Below, one piece after another: positions 1-8,574 of a stretch of DNA of 32,635 bases. The notes below the pieces were generated by a model. The model was not told the origin of the DNA and ran no database searches. It was given only the letters and a program-made list of their open reading frames with translations. The stretch covers positions 1 through 32,635 of the forward strand of contig NZ_CANMGY010000016.1 of the NCBI RefSeq assembly GCF_947497555.1, written 5' to 3'. Positions within the stretch are counted from its first letter, which is position 1, and every line of letters begins with the position of its first letter. The DNA comes from an uncultured Umboniibacter sp. (GTDB lineage Bacteria > Pseudomonadota > Gammaproteobacteria > Pseudomonadales > DSM-25080). The translations under genes and the position numbers were made by a program.

Positions 1-19
1 GTAGGTCACCGCCAGGCAC
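1..19 (+). rRNA. rrf: 3' end of 5S rRNA (partial)
   Basis: The first bases read GTAGGTCACCGCCAGGCAC. This matches the conserved 3' end of gammaproteobacterial 5S rRNA, where GTAGG precedes a terminal GCCAGGC that pairs with GCCTGGC at the 5' end. Most of the gene lies to the left of the window. The rho-independent terminator immediately after it supports this being the end of an rRNA operon. The exact last base is uncertain by 1-2 nt. Confidence 0.8.
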
Positions 20-33
20 TTAATACAATGAAG

Positions 34-63
34 AAGGCTCAACCGTTTGGTTGGGCCTTTTTT
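34..63 (+). terminator. rho-independent terminator of the rRNA operon
   Basis: A 9-bp stem pairs GGCTCAACC (36-44) with GGTTGGGCC (49-57) across a GTTT loop, with one T-G wobble. A run of T follows directly (58-63), and AA at 34-35 can extend the stem into the first Ts. It lies about 15 nt after the 5S end, where an rrn terminator is expected. Confidence 0.9.
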
Positions 64-240
64 ATTGCCTGTAGAAACGGGCTCGCCAAGCTGCGAGACT
101 AGTTGCTCTTCTTGTTATATTAATTGCTTCCTAAACCAACAATGCTCTAAGTTAGTTATCACATCATGACTGTGATTTAATAGCTGTTACGCTCTATTGT
201 AGTGACTGTTGAACGTCTTAGATGTTTTGGAGTAATTTTG

Positions 241-1101
241 ATGAGTAAAAACTTTATATTAGGCGTGGGTTGCCAAAAGGGTGGGACAACTTGGTTGCAT
301 TCACAGCTAGATAAATCGAGTAATGTTGATATGGGCTTTACTAAGGAATACCATGTCTTTGATGCATTATATGAAAAAGAGTGTCGCCGATTCTTAACGG
401 AAAAACTAACCGCCACAAATAACCGCATAGCGTTTGATAATATCTCTCAGCGCCCTCATCTCTTCAAGCACCTTAGCTTTTACGCTAACACGCAAAATTA
501 CTACGATTATTTCGATTACCTTTGGTTTAGAGGAGGTGAAACGGTCTCCCTCGTCGGTGATATTACACCAAGTTATGCTGCTTTGCCGGTGACAACTCTC
601 GAAGAAATCAAGGCGAATTTGGAGCGTAGAGGCTTTATGGTGAAAGTCGTGTTCCTCATGAGGGATCCACTTGAACGATGCTGGTCTGCACTGAGAATGA
701 GCAGGAGAGATAAACTTCTTAGTAACCCCGATATAAAACTACCGAATGAGGAAAAAGAACTACTTGCATCCATTAGTCGGAGAAAGGCAGAGATTCGCAC
801 ACGATATGAAGTGACTATCGAACGTTTAGAAAGAGTCTTCGATGAGCAGAATATTTTTTATGGTTTCTATGAACAACTCTTTCAAAGCGATACGTTGAAT
901 AGACTCCGTGAATTCTTAGATTTGGCCGACTTTGAACCCGACGTAGCATTTCAATCTAATGTCTCTAAAAAAAGCCAGAGTCTTAGAGAACTCAACGAAG
1001 AGGTCGCGACAACGATTGTTAATCATTACCGAAGTACCTACGAGTATTGCGAGAAGCGTTTTCATATCTCGTCGCTATGGTCAGGATGGAAATACCTTTA
1101 A
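241..1101 (+). CDS. sulfotransferase (PAPS-dependent, Sulfotransfer_1/3-like)
   Basis: Predicted to transfer sulfate from PAPS to a carbohydrate. The 286-aa product begins with the 5'-phosphosulfate loop CQKGGTTWL (residues 11-19). KEYHVFD (35-41) resembles the KExHxFD segment of carbohydrate sulfotransferases, and GDITPSY follows at 107-113. The 3'-phosphate site is FLMRDPLERCWSA, with Arg141 and Ser149 at the usual 8-residue spacing. There is no signal peptide, so it acts in the cytoplasm. I chose ATG 241 because TTGGAG lies 8 nt upstream and the loop then begins close to the N terminus, as is usual; a GTG at 202 would add 13 residues without a good ribosome site. It is the first gene after the rRNA operon. 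About 200 bp separate it from the next sulfotransferase gene, so the two need not share a transcript. The substrate is unknown. Confidence 0.85.
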   Translation: MSKNFILGVGCQKGGTTWLHSQLDKSSNVDMGFTKEYHVFDALYEKECRRFLTEKLTATNNRIAFDNISQRPHLFKHLSFYANTQNYYDYFDYLWFRGGETVSLVGDITPSYAALPVTTLEEIKANLERRGFMVKVVFLMRDPLERCWSALRMSRRDKLLSNPDIKLPNEEKELLASISRRKAEIRTRYEVTIERLERVFDEQNIFYGFYEQLFQSDTLNRLREFLDLADFEPDVAFQSNVSKKSQSLRELNEEVATTIVNHYRSTYEYCEKRFHISSLWSGWKYL

Positions 1102-1300
1102 ATTATTAACTGTTGCGAATTGATTGTATGCGCAGAATTCTAATCCCGCGCAGTATCCATTCGTCACTAAAAAGTTCATTTACTGCAGCGTTAGTTGTTC
1201 TGCGACTAAGTAGTAATTGAGTCCATTTCTCAGTTGACTTGAGTTGTTAAAGGCCGCATTAATAAGATGATTTGTATTCTTTAATGTCGGAGACAGTGGC

Positions 1301-2344
1301 TTGAAAAAAGAACTGATTTTGCACATCGGTATGTCTAAAACGGGTACCACCGCGTTGCAAAAGAAATTGCTTAAAAATCGAGAAGCTCTTATCGATGATG
1401 GTATTTGTTATGTCAAAACAGGCTTAGGCTCAGGTGGAGCCCACCATCCGTTCGCGAAGGCGATGAATGGGAAAAACGTAGACCAGCTTTTCTCCGAGCT
1501 TCACGATGAGATTTCAAGATCTAGCTGCTCCAAATTTATTGTCTCTTCTGAGTTATTGGAGAGGCGTCGCAGCACAGCTTGGCTAACGTTAGTTAAGTCA
1601 TTGCCCAATACCTCAATAAGGGTTTGCGTTTACCTGAGACCGCAAGATGACGTCATTACATCGATGTATAATGAGCTGGTAAAGAAACATGCTTGTTCTC
1701 TTCCCTTTAGTGAATATATTCTCAACGCTGGAAGATTAAATCTCCTTAACTACCAGGAATACTTATCGAATTTAGAGGGAATATTTGGGCAGGAAAATTT
1801 GATTGTTAGACCTGCGGTAAGCAATGCCTTGGTAGATGGCGATATCACAGCTGATTTTCTGTTCCACGCGGCACCAACAAAAATTTCCATGCAATCTAAT
1901 AAATCGGAGATTTATAATAGCTCCACATCCGCGACGGTTTCTCATGCAATGGCTCGGATTAACGCAAACTTAACCGAAGACATTGATCACCTATCTCAAT
2001 ACAAGAAAGCGACTCGTTTAAGCAAAATTCTCGACAAAGTCATTGCGAATACCGAACAGCCGGTAGGCGGGTACTTCGAATCGCTAGATCAGCATGAAGC
2101 TTTCGTGGCAAATTATCGTCTGAGTAATCGTTGGGTTGAGCAGCGTTACTGGGATGATAAACCTTGGTTGTCACTCGCCGATGGAATGAAGCCGGTACAA
2201 CACTTAGATAACTCTATATTGCCAGAGCAGGCACTTGAAGAAGTGTTATCCATAGCGCAATTGAAAGCAAAGGGAAACCACGAAGCTCAAGAGGCGCTGA
2301 TCGCAGGCGTTTGGTCGACGCTTATTCGCTACGATTTGCTATAG
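1301..2344 (+). CDS. sulfotransferase-like protein (HIGxxKTGTTxLQ subfamily)
   Basis: Likely a PAPS-dependent sulfotransferase of 347 aa. The phosphosulfate loop is LHIGMSKTGTTALQ (7-20), and the second site is VYLRPQDDVITSMYNE with Arg113 and Ser121 eight residues apart. The same two signatures occur in the protein at 19176-20165, so these two form a paralogous pair distinct from the other sulfotransferases here. The start is TTG: GGAG at 1289-1292 is well placed, and the first in-frame ATG (residue 11) would cut away part of the loop. No signal peptide or membrane segment is seen. The C-terminal 130 residues show no motif I recognise. The exact sulfate acceptor is unknown. Confidence 0.75.
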   Translation: MKKELILHIGMSKTGTTALQKKLLKNREALIDDGICYVKTGLGSGGAHHPFAKAMNGKNVDQLFSELHDEISRSSCSKFIVSSELLERRRSTAWLTLVKSLPNTSIRVCVYLRPQDDVITSMYNELVKKHACSLPFSEYILNAGRLNLLNYQEYLSNLEGIFGQENLIVRPAVSNALVDGDITADFLFHAAPTKISMQSNKSEIYNSSTSATVSHAMARINANLTEDIDHLSQYKKATRLSKILDKVIANTEQPVGGYFESLDQHEAFVANYRLSNRWVEQRYWDDKPWLSLADGMKPVQHLDNSILPEQALEEVLSIAQLKAKGNHEAQEALIAGVWSTLIRYDLL

Positions 2345-2727
2345 TGCCAAGCGCAAAGCCTGACGGAAGTATGTTACGTTGGTTAAGTGGTTTGCATAGC
2401 TTTGACACTTTTCTAACAATTAGCTCTTTAGGGTAGAGTTGGGCTAGGCCGAGAAATGCATGCTGGATTGTTTCCACGGAATATCAATCAGTTCGACAAT
2501 AGCAGTAAGAGATGTAAGCGACCCTTATCGTTACAGGTTTTTTTAATAACCAACAAAGCTATTGCAATACGAAAGGGTCTATCCTAGTGTTTATACTAAG
2601 CAAGGAAAGTGAGTCATTCACTTAAGCTGATTTCAATTACCGATATCCCGCTTCAATGATCGAAGCACATGGGTGTGCGGCGTACTGACTCTTTCCTATT
2701 CTGATTACAACCACGTAGCAGGTTTCT
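2345..2727. other. 383-bp intergenic region with an imperfect inverted repeat
   Basis: No convincing coding frame is present. The one structure seen is GACCCTTATCGT (2520-2531) against ACGAAAGGGTC (2569-2579), eleven pairs with a single bulged A at 2527. Its 37-nt loop contains a smaller GGTT/AACC pairing around a T-run. TATACT at 2592-2597 could be a -10 element, but no good -35 stands 16-18 bp upstream. The region probably carries the promoter and leader of the lipoprotein gene at 2728. Confidence 0.4.
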
Positions 2728-5700
2728 ATGATGACTCTTCGCGCCCTAATTACTATCACTCTCCTCTTTCTTTATGGTTGTGGCGGCGGAGGTGGCGATG
2801 ACGGGGATTCCTCTCCAACACCTCCCTCTGGGAACAAAGCACCTGACGTCTCAATTACAGGCGATACAGAGTTCAACGAAGGAGCGGTTGTAGAGCTTGC
2901 AGCGTTAGCTACCGATAGCGATGGGAGTATCGCGAGCTATAGTTGGGAACAGAACCGAGGCCCGGAAGTCGACATCGATGACATATCTTCCGCTGAGTTG
3001 ATTTTCGATTCTCCCGATGTCAGTGAAGATACGGTAATGGTATTTCGAGTGACGGTTACTGATAACGATGGGGCGCAGGCCAGCAAGAACGTCACCATCA
3101 CTATTCTGGATACGCCAGAAATCACCATTACTGCAATTGATGGATACCTGCAAAATGCGACCGCCTGGTTAGATGTGAATGGTAATCTTGAACTTGATGA
3201 TGAACCGAGTACAACCACTGGTGAAAATGGCTTTGGACGTATTTATGTGCCGGAGATTGACGATCCAGGAAAATATGCGGTTCTAGTTCGTGCGGCCGCC
3301 GATACAACCGTGGATGAGTCTACCGGTGAGCTGATCGAACTCGACTTTATCCTGTCGGCAGCGCCTGGGGTTACGATAGTCACGCCATTTTCATCCTTGA
3401 TATATCTAGATTTTCTGCAGCGTTCAGCGGTAGATACCTCGCACAATTTAAACGCCTCGATACAAAATGTCGCCCAGCGCTTAGCAGTGGAACCATCGCT
3501 ATTAGACGAGGACTTTATTGCTGAAGACAATGATGAACTAACCTTTTTTGCAGCCAACCTAGTTGCTTCAACATTATTCCCCGCAACGGAAGATGAATTT
3601 ATAGCGTTAGCAAATGCTGATGCGGACTCATCTCAGTATGCCTCGCAACTAGAAACTATTGTCACTATGGTTTCTCAAGTGGTTAGTTATAGTGAACGTT
3701 ATCAAAGTGATCTATCGGAAGTCAGCTTGCTGTTTGTTCCGAGTTCGGACGGTGTTAGTTGCGAGGCCGGTTATCAGTTTAGCGATGAATTAGAAGTTTG
3801 TGTTATCGACACCGATGGTGATGGTGTCGCGAACGATACGGATACGGATATCGACGGAGATGGAGTACTTAATCAAGATGATGTCTTTCCAATTGACGCT
3901 TCTGAAAGTGCTGACACAGATGGCGACGGCATTGGTGACAATGCCGATAATAATCCTCCTTCGGTTTCAATCACCCCATTAGGTTCAGTATCGGCGGGAT
4001 CTCAGGTCACACTAACCGCCAATGCAACGGATAGTGATGGTACGATTGATAGCTACGAATGGCAGCAAATCAGTGGTCCTGAGGTATCTCTCTCGAACGC
4101 AACGTCGGCATCTGCATCTTTTGTCGCGCCAGCGGTAAGTAGTGATGTAGAGCTCGGCTTTTCGGTTCGAGTGACCGATGATGCAGCGGAAAGCGCTACA
4201 GCAACGGTGTACGTTTTAGTTGAGGCCCCTAATATTCCCCCTACCGTTGAAGTCTCTGTTAGAGATGAGATCCCCGAGTCAGCGACGACAAGTTTAGTTG
4301 CCAATGCCACGGACGTGGATGGCACTATCGTTAGTTACCGGTGGGCACAAATCAGTGGGCTTGCAGTAAGTTTAACCAATACGGACTTGGCGACAGTGCA
4401 GGTTGCTACGCCTAAAGTTGATGTTGATGCTGAGATTGTTATCAGTCTTACGGTAACTGACAACGAGGGTGCGGAATCCGCGGTAGATATTCCCTTAACC
4501 ATCATCGATTACGAAAATACACTAACAACCCAAGCTATTGAAGTGGTGGTCCTTAATACCCCTTCTCCAGCTAGCCTTGAAGATGCGATTGGATATGAAC
4601 AGTACCACTTCGATCATCGAACTGTAGGGAGGCTTAATCTTGATGGAGTGTCTTATTTAGCTGAGTTTAGTAACGGTCGTTGGGAGATCGAAAATGTTGT
4701 CTTGGGAAGTCAGATTAGTGGTGTTGTCGAAATCTTAGATTTCGTGGGCGATCCACTTTGGCGCGGTAGCTTCGAGGAAAGAGCAATTACAGGATCTACA
4801 ATTACTGTTGAATTGGAGAGGTTGCCGCTAAACCTTTCTCTGTCGCCAATATTCGATGATAGCTACGATCGATGTACAATTTATCGTGATGAACTGTTAC
4901 GAGATTTCGATATAGTTCAGCGCCAGTTCCCCGAAAATACAAATATAACGGAGACGGGATATTGGATTGTTGGTAACGATGGTTCTGGCGATTTTAGATT
5001 ATACAATCCTTGTGGGGCAACAAGGATATTAGCTCATTCAACTAATGAGACAATTCATTCCTATTCGGAAACAAATGAACGTGGCTACAAAACAGAATTC
5101 TATGATAGTGATGGGGTTTTAGTTAAGTGGTCTCAGTTTAGCTATCCGATTGAGTCTCCATCTGACGTATGGGAAGTTGACAACTTCACACTTCGTGATG
5201 ATGGCAAAAACATAGTTTTTGAGTCGTATGGCTTCAGTGATAATGAGTATGACGACTATTGTGGTGAAACAACATTTAGCTTATGGAACCAAGTAACACT
5301 TTTCGATTCAGGGCAAATATTTAAAGTTAATGGCGGTGAAAGCCACGTTTTTTATAACGAAGAGTGTACTCCTTTTGCTAGCGGATCCTATTATTCCTAC
5401 GAATTTGATGAGGATGGGCGCATAGCGTATTGCTCGTCCGGAGATGAATCCAATTCGATTGGTCACGAAAATTGTTCAGCTTCTGAAATCTCGCGCGGAA
5501 ATCGAGGGGCGGCGCTTGGCCCAAGCGAGCTATTAGGATATATCTGGGATGAGATTAAATTCTTCAGCGATGATGGAGAAGTACCTATCGTGTTATCACA
5601 ATATTTTCCCGAGGTACTCGGAGATAAAACACTTGAAACAAGTTCAACGGGAAGCTTGGAGGTAACGGGTTATTATCCACTTGTTTTTGATTCTGTAATA

Positions 5701-6207
5701 GAGGAGCAAGTGACTACGAAATTGGGTGACTTCGTTATGAGCAACCCAGATGGCTGGGCGCAAATTAAGCGCAATGGCGACGGAACACTTAACCATAGAT
5801 GGCGTGTTGTTGACGGTGACCTGCAATATCAACTTCGCTACACCGGTGCTCGCGACGCTCAGAATCGAGATATAAGAGATCTACGTTACAACAATCAGTT
5901 GAACAAGTATGTGGTGTTTTATGATAATGGAATGGAGCGATACGCGAGGTGGGCCAATATATCTGACTTCCGCGAAAAATGGTCAGATTCAAACGGCTGG
6001 TCTCAATGGTTGGAGAGCGATAGTGGCGTTACTGTTAGCTATGCCTTCGAAAGTGGTTACTACTTTGTGGATGCCGTTTACAGTGGCGATTTTACAGCTA
6101 AGTTCAAGTTGGATGGTTCGGTGTCTTGCTTCAACACCGAGAGGACTTACGTGCCTGGTGCTATCATTAGTCAGGTTGAGTTTGATTGCTTGGATGGGCC
6201 AGGCTAG
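2728..6207 (+). CDS. large outer-membrane lipoprotein with PKD-like and thrombospondin type 3 repeats
   Basis: A 1159-aa surface lipoprotein. A short hydrophobic signal ends in the lipobox LYGC with Cys18. The Gly-rich stretch after Cys, with Gly at +2, favours outer-membrane sorting. In order: PKD/cadherin-like domain (about 38-128); a segment of the kind seen in large marine lipoproteins, with ATAWLDVNGNLELDDEP (about 135-345); Asp-rich thrombospondin type 3 calcium-binding repeats such as DTDGDGVAND (361-405); two more PKD-like domains (about 408-499 and 502-594), each with a DxDGTIxSYxW core. Residues 600-1159 are not recognised; they hold several Cys and many aromatic residues. Such architecture is usual for extracellular adhesion or glycan-binding proteins. 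Placed just before the export operon, it may sit in or bind the capsule, but that is inference. A second ATG at 2731 is equally possible. Confidence 0.75.
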   Translation: MMTLRALITITLLFLYGCGGGGGDDGDSSPTPPSGNKAPDVSITGDTEFNEGAVVELAALATDSDGSIASYSWEQNRGPEVDIDDISSAELIFDSPDVSEDTVMVFRVTVTDNDGAQASKNVTITILDTPEITITAIDGYLQNATAWLDVNGNLELDDEPSTTTGENGFGRIYVPEIDDPGKYAVLVRAAADTTVDESTGELIELDFILSAAPGVTIVTPFSSLIYLDFLQRSAVDTSHNLNASIQNVAQRLAVEPSLLDEDFIAEDNDELTFFAANLVASTLFPATEDEFIALANADADSSQYASQLETIVTMVSQVVSYSERYQSDLSEVSLLFVPSSDGVSCEAGYQFSDELEVCVIDTDGDGVANDTDTDIDGDGVLNQDDVFPIDASESADTDGDGIGDNADNNPPSVSITPLGSVSAGSQVTLTANATDSDGTIDSYEWQQISGPEVSLSNATSASASFVAPAVSSDVELGFSVRVTDDAAESATATVYVLVEAPNIPPTVEVSVRDEIPESATTSLVANATDVDGTIVSYRWAQISGLAVSLTNTDLATVQVATPKVDVDAEIVISLTVTDNEGAESAVDIPLTIIDYENTLTTQAIEVVVLNTPSPASLEDAIGYEQYHFDHRTVGRLNLDGVSYLAEFSNGRWEIENVVLGSQISGVVEILDFVGDPLWRGSFEERAITGSTITVELERLPLNLSLSPIFDDSYDRCTIYRDELLRDFDIVQRQFPENTNITETGYWIVGNDGSGDFRLYNPCGATRILAHSTNETIHSYSETNERGYKTEFYDSDGVLVKWSQFSYPIESPSDVWEVDNFTLRDDGKNIVFESYGFSDNEYDDYCGETTFSLWNQVTLFDSGQIFKVNGGESHVFYNEECTPFASGSYYSYEFDEDGRIAYCSSGDESNSIGHENCSASEISRGNRGAALGPSELLGYIWDEIKFFSDDGEVPIVLSQYFPEVLGDKTLETSSTGSLEVTGYYPLVFDSVIEEQVTTKLGDFVMSNPDGWAQIKRNGDGTLNHRWRVVDGDLQYQLRYTGARDAQNRDIRDLRYNNQLNKYVVFYDNGMERYARWANISDFREKWSDSNGWSQWLESDSGVTVSYAFESGYYFVDAVYSGDFTAKFKLDGSVSCFNTERTYVPGAIISQVEFDCLDGPG

Positions 6208-6374
6208 CTAATGTTAATTCATACTTTCTTCGATGTTATGTTAGTGAAAAGTCTTTCATTTCTCGATGATTTCTATGGCAATTGTCGTCAGATTGTTTTT
6301 GATGATTTAGCGTCAATTGTGGCTTATTTAGGCAATCTTGAGCATGGTATTATTGTTACGAAAAATTTAGCTGA

Positions 6375-6401
6375 TTGACATGTCTAACAACTGATTATTT
6401 T
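6375..6401 (+). promoter_or_regulatory. candidate sigma-70 promoter for the export operon
   Basis: A perfect -35 hexamer TTGACA (6375-6380) is followed 15 bp later by TATTTT (6396-6401), a 4/6 match to the -10 consensus. The spacer is short. Transcription would begin near 6408, about 45 nt before the lipoprotein ATG at 6455. No JUMPstart/ops element (GGCGGTAG), the RfaH recruitment signal of enterobacterial capsule operons, is seen here. Confidence 0.4.
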
Positions 6402-6454
6402 GTTCGGATACTGTGGTATCCTCTTATAAATTTCCAAGATTTCGGTTTAAGTCT

Positions 6455-6823
6455 ATGAAGAAAATAACGTTAATTTTTCTACTGACAACACTCGCTGTGG
6501 GTTGTTCTAGTAGGCCTCCAGAAGTCATCGCTTCTCGTCCGCTAGTAGAAACCAATTGGACGAATGGTAGTGACGAGTTAACAAACCCTTCCTTGGAATC
6601 GTTTCTCGACTCAGCACTTGCTGGTGCTACTTTTAGCGGTGAAGGACAGCAATTCTTGGTGTTGCGTCGCTATTACTCTGCGTTAGGAAGTGATTGTATT
6701 CAATATGCCGAAATCGGCGTGACAAGTAAGCGTTCAATAGTGTGTAAGGATGAATCGAAATGGATGCTATATCCTTGGATGAATAGTGGTATTAGCGTGT
6801 TTGATTCACAGGGGATTAACTGA
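6455..6823 (+). CDS. small lipoprotein, first gene of the capsule export operon
   Basis: A 122-aa lipoprotein of unknown function. The N terminus is a classical signal with lipobox LAVGC (Cys17) followed by Ser, which favours the outer membrane. The mature part has paired Cys (in SDCIQY and IVCKDE) and a conserved-looking end, KWMLYPWMNSG. ATG 6455 is chosen because it starts the signal peptide directly; a GTG at 6413 would add 14 residues ahead of it and falls at the predicted transcription start. The stop overlaps the kpsD start by one base (TGATG), which implies translational coupling. The protein is likely to work with the export machinery, perhaps at the outer membrane, but I do not recognise a named family. 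Confidence 0.75.
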   Translation: MKKITLIFLLTTLAVGCSSRPPEVIASRPLVETNWTNGSDELTNPSLESFLDSALAGATFSGEGQQFLVLRRYYSALGSDCIQYAEIGVTSKRSIVCKDESKWMLYPWMNSGISVFDSQGIN

Positions 6824-8574
6824 TGAAGTTCCAACAATTAAGCGTTTTAATAGTGCTGCTGAGTTCCCTATCAGTCTTCGTCGATGCGCAAGGTCAGAAT
6901 AACCGGAGCCAAAATAACGCCGCTAACAATCTTAATCGACAAGCAACTGTCAATGAGTTGAATGCAGCTCAGAATAGCTTGAACTCAGAGCAGTTGGCAC
7001 AAGACCCAGACGTCTATATGAATACACGACAGGGTATGTTGTTACCCGGAGAGTCTGACGTCAGTGAGCTGTTGCCAACAGCTAATCCAGACGCACCTCC
7101 ACCTTTTGGAGCCAACTTATTTGTTGGTGGTTATGAGTCTGAGCGCTACGATGGACTTAACTCGAACTACTTACTTGCACCAGGCGACAAGGTTACCTTG
7201 GCATTATGGGGTGCGGTGAATGCAAATGAGGTGCTGACGGTAGACAATCAAGGAAATATTTTCATTCCTAATATTGGCCCAGTGTCGGTGGAGAACGTTT
7301 CTGCGAGTAGCTTGAATAATGTTGTTACAAGCAAGGTGCGAACAGTATATCGCGACAACGTAAGTATTTACGTTAATTTGCTAACGGCGACACCCGTCTC
7401 GGTTTATATTTCGGGCTCCATTATCCGTCCAGGGCAGTATGCTGGATTGGCTAGCGATAGTATTATTTATTACCTTAAGCGGGCAGGTGGAATTGATCCA
7501 GACCGCGGTAGCTATCGAGACATTCAGTTACGACGCGATGGTGAAGTTATTGCCTCATTCGATCTCTATGACTTTATCTTGAATGGCGATTTACCTACGC
7601 CAACCTTTAAAGATGGCGATGTCATTTTTGTAGGTCGTCAAAATGCGACAGTAGAAGTGTCGGGAAGTGTCCGAAATCCTTTCCGGTTCGAATTTGTCGG
7701 CGACGTTGGCGCAGGCAGCGAACTTGTGCACTATGCATTACCAATGGCTAAGACCAGCCATGTTGGTGTTATTGGCGATAGAGATGTCGGTCCATTCTCA
7801 CTTTACATGCCTCTAACAGATTTTGACGCCTTTGAATTGACAGATGGCGATCGAGTGATGTTCAACGATGATATTCGAGCTGAGGTAATTGATGTTCAAA
7901 TTGAAGGGAGTTATCTGGGGCCATCTTATTATGCAGTAAAGAAAGGTGCTCGTTTGCATGATGTGCTTGCACTGATTGAGACAGATCCAAATCTTGCCGA
8001 TATACAGTCAATTTATATCGAACGTGAAAGTGTCGCAGAGATGCAGCGTGAAACGTTAGAAGAGTCTTTAAACCGACTTGAACGAACGGTCTTCAGCTCG
8101 CCGGTTAGCTCCACGGGTGAAGCATCAATCCGTGCCTCGGAGGCCAGTTTAGTTCTTCAGTTTACTGAGCGAGCTCGAGAAATTGAACCGAAAGGCAGGG
8201 TTATCGTTTCCGATCGCGGTGAAGTAGCCAATATCTTACTTGAAATGGGCGATCGAATTGTCATTCCTGCCAAGACGGATATCGTGAATGTTTCAGGTGA
8301 GGTTCTCATGCCGCGTTCGATTGTGTTCAATTCGCAAGCCGAGGTTGAAGATTACATTGCTTGGGCTGGCGGTTTTTCGGAGCGAGCAAATGCGGATCAA
8401 ATTATTGTTGTTCACCCGAATGGAATGTATGAAAGCTTCGAAACCGCTTCAATTCAGCCAGGTGATACGATAATGGTGCTGCCTAAGGTTTCATCGCACC
8501 TTATGCAATCGGTGAAAGATATTACACAGGTCATTTATCAAATCGCAATTGCTAGTGATGTCGTTTTAAGGTGA
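6823..8574 (+). CDS. kpsD: KpsD-like periplasmic/outer-membrane polysaccharide export protein
   Basis: Polysaccharide export protein of the Wza/KpsD superfamily, which forms the periplasmic and outer-membrane part of the export channel. The 583-aa length is close to E. coli KpsD (558). A cleavable signal peptide is predicted (residues 1-22, cutting after VDA), not a lipobox, again like KpsD and unlike Wza. The mature N terminus (24-60) is unusually rich in Asn and Gln. The polysaccharide export domain runs about 115-190 (LLAPGDKVTLALWG, then DNQGNIFIPNIGPV). SLBB-type repeats follow, each with a GxVxxPxxxxF or GSIIRPGQY core near 196, 280 and 490. It overlaps kpsM by four bases (GTGA). Its position ahead of kpsM-kpsT-kpsE fixes the role. 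Confidence 0.88.
   Translation: MKFQQLSVLIVLLSSLSVFVDAQGQNNRSQNNAANNLNRQATVNELNAAQNSLNSEQLAQDPDVYMNTRQGMLLPGESDVSELLPTANPDAPPPFGANLFVGGYESERYDGLNSNYLLAPGDKVTLALWGAVNANEVLTVDNQGNIFIPNIGPVSVENVSASSLNNVVTSKVRTVYRDNVSIYVNLLTATPVSVYISGSIIRPGQYAGLASDSIIYYLKRAGGIDPDRGSYRDIQLRRDGEVIASFDLYDFILNGDLPTPTFKDGDVIFVGRQNATVEVSGSVRNPFRFEFVGDVGAGSELVHYALPMAKTSHVGVIGDRDVGPFSLYMPLTDFDAFELTDGDRVMFNDDIRAEVIDVQIEGSYLGPSYYAVKKGARLHDVLALIETDPNLADIQSIYIERESVAEMQRETLEESLNRLERTVFSSPVSSTGEASIRASEASLVLQFTERAREIEPKGRVIVSDRGEVANILLEMGDRIVIPAKTDIVNVSGEVLMPRSIVFNSQAEVEDYIAWAGGFSERANADQIIVVHPNGMYESFETASIQPGDTIMVLPKVSSHLMQSVKDITQVIYQIAIASDVVLR

Noticed and set aside
1..20. tRNA 3' end
   Set aside because: There is no T-loop GGTTCGAATCC pattern; the bases fit the 5S rRNA end instead.
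202..240. Longer start (GTG 202) for the first sulfotransferase
   Set aside because: ATG 241 has TTGGAG at 8 nt and begins the fold directly; the extra 13 residues have no ribosome site.
2345..2727. JUMPstart/ops element for RfaH control
   Set aside because: No GGCGGTAG core was found here or at 6208-6454.
2905..4325. Antisense open frames inside the lipoprotein gene
   Set aside because: They lack ribosome sites, show no recognisable domains and mirror the Asp/Thr-rich coding strand.
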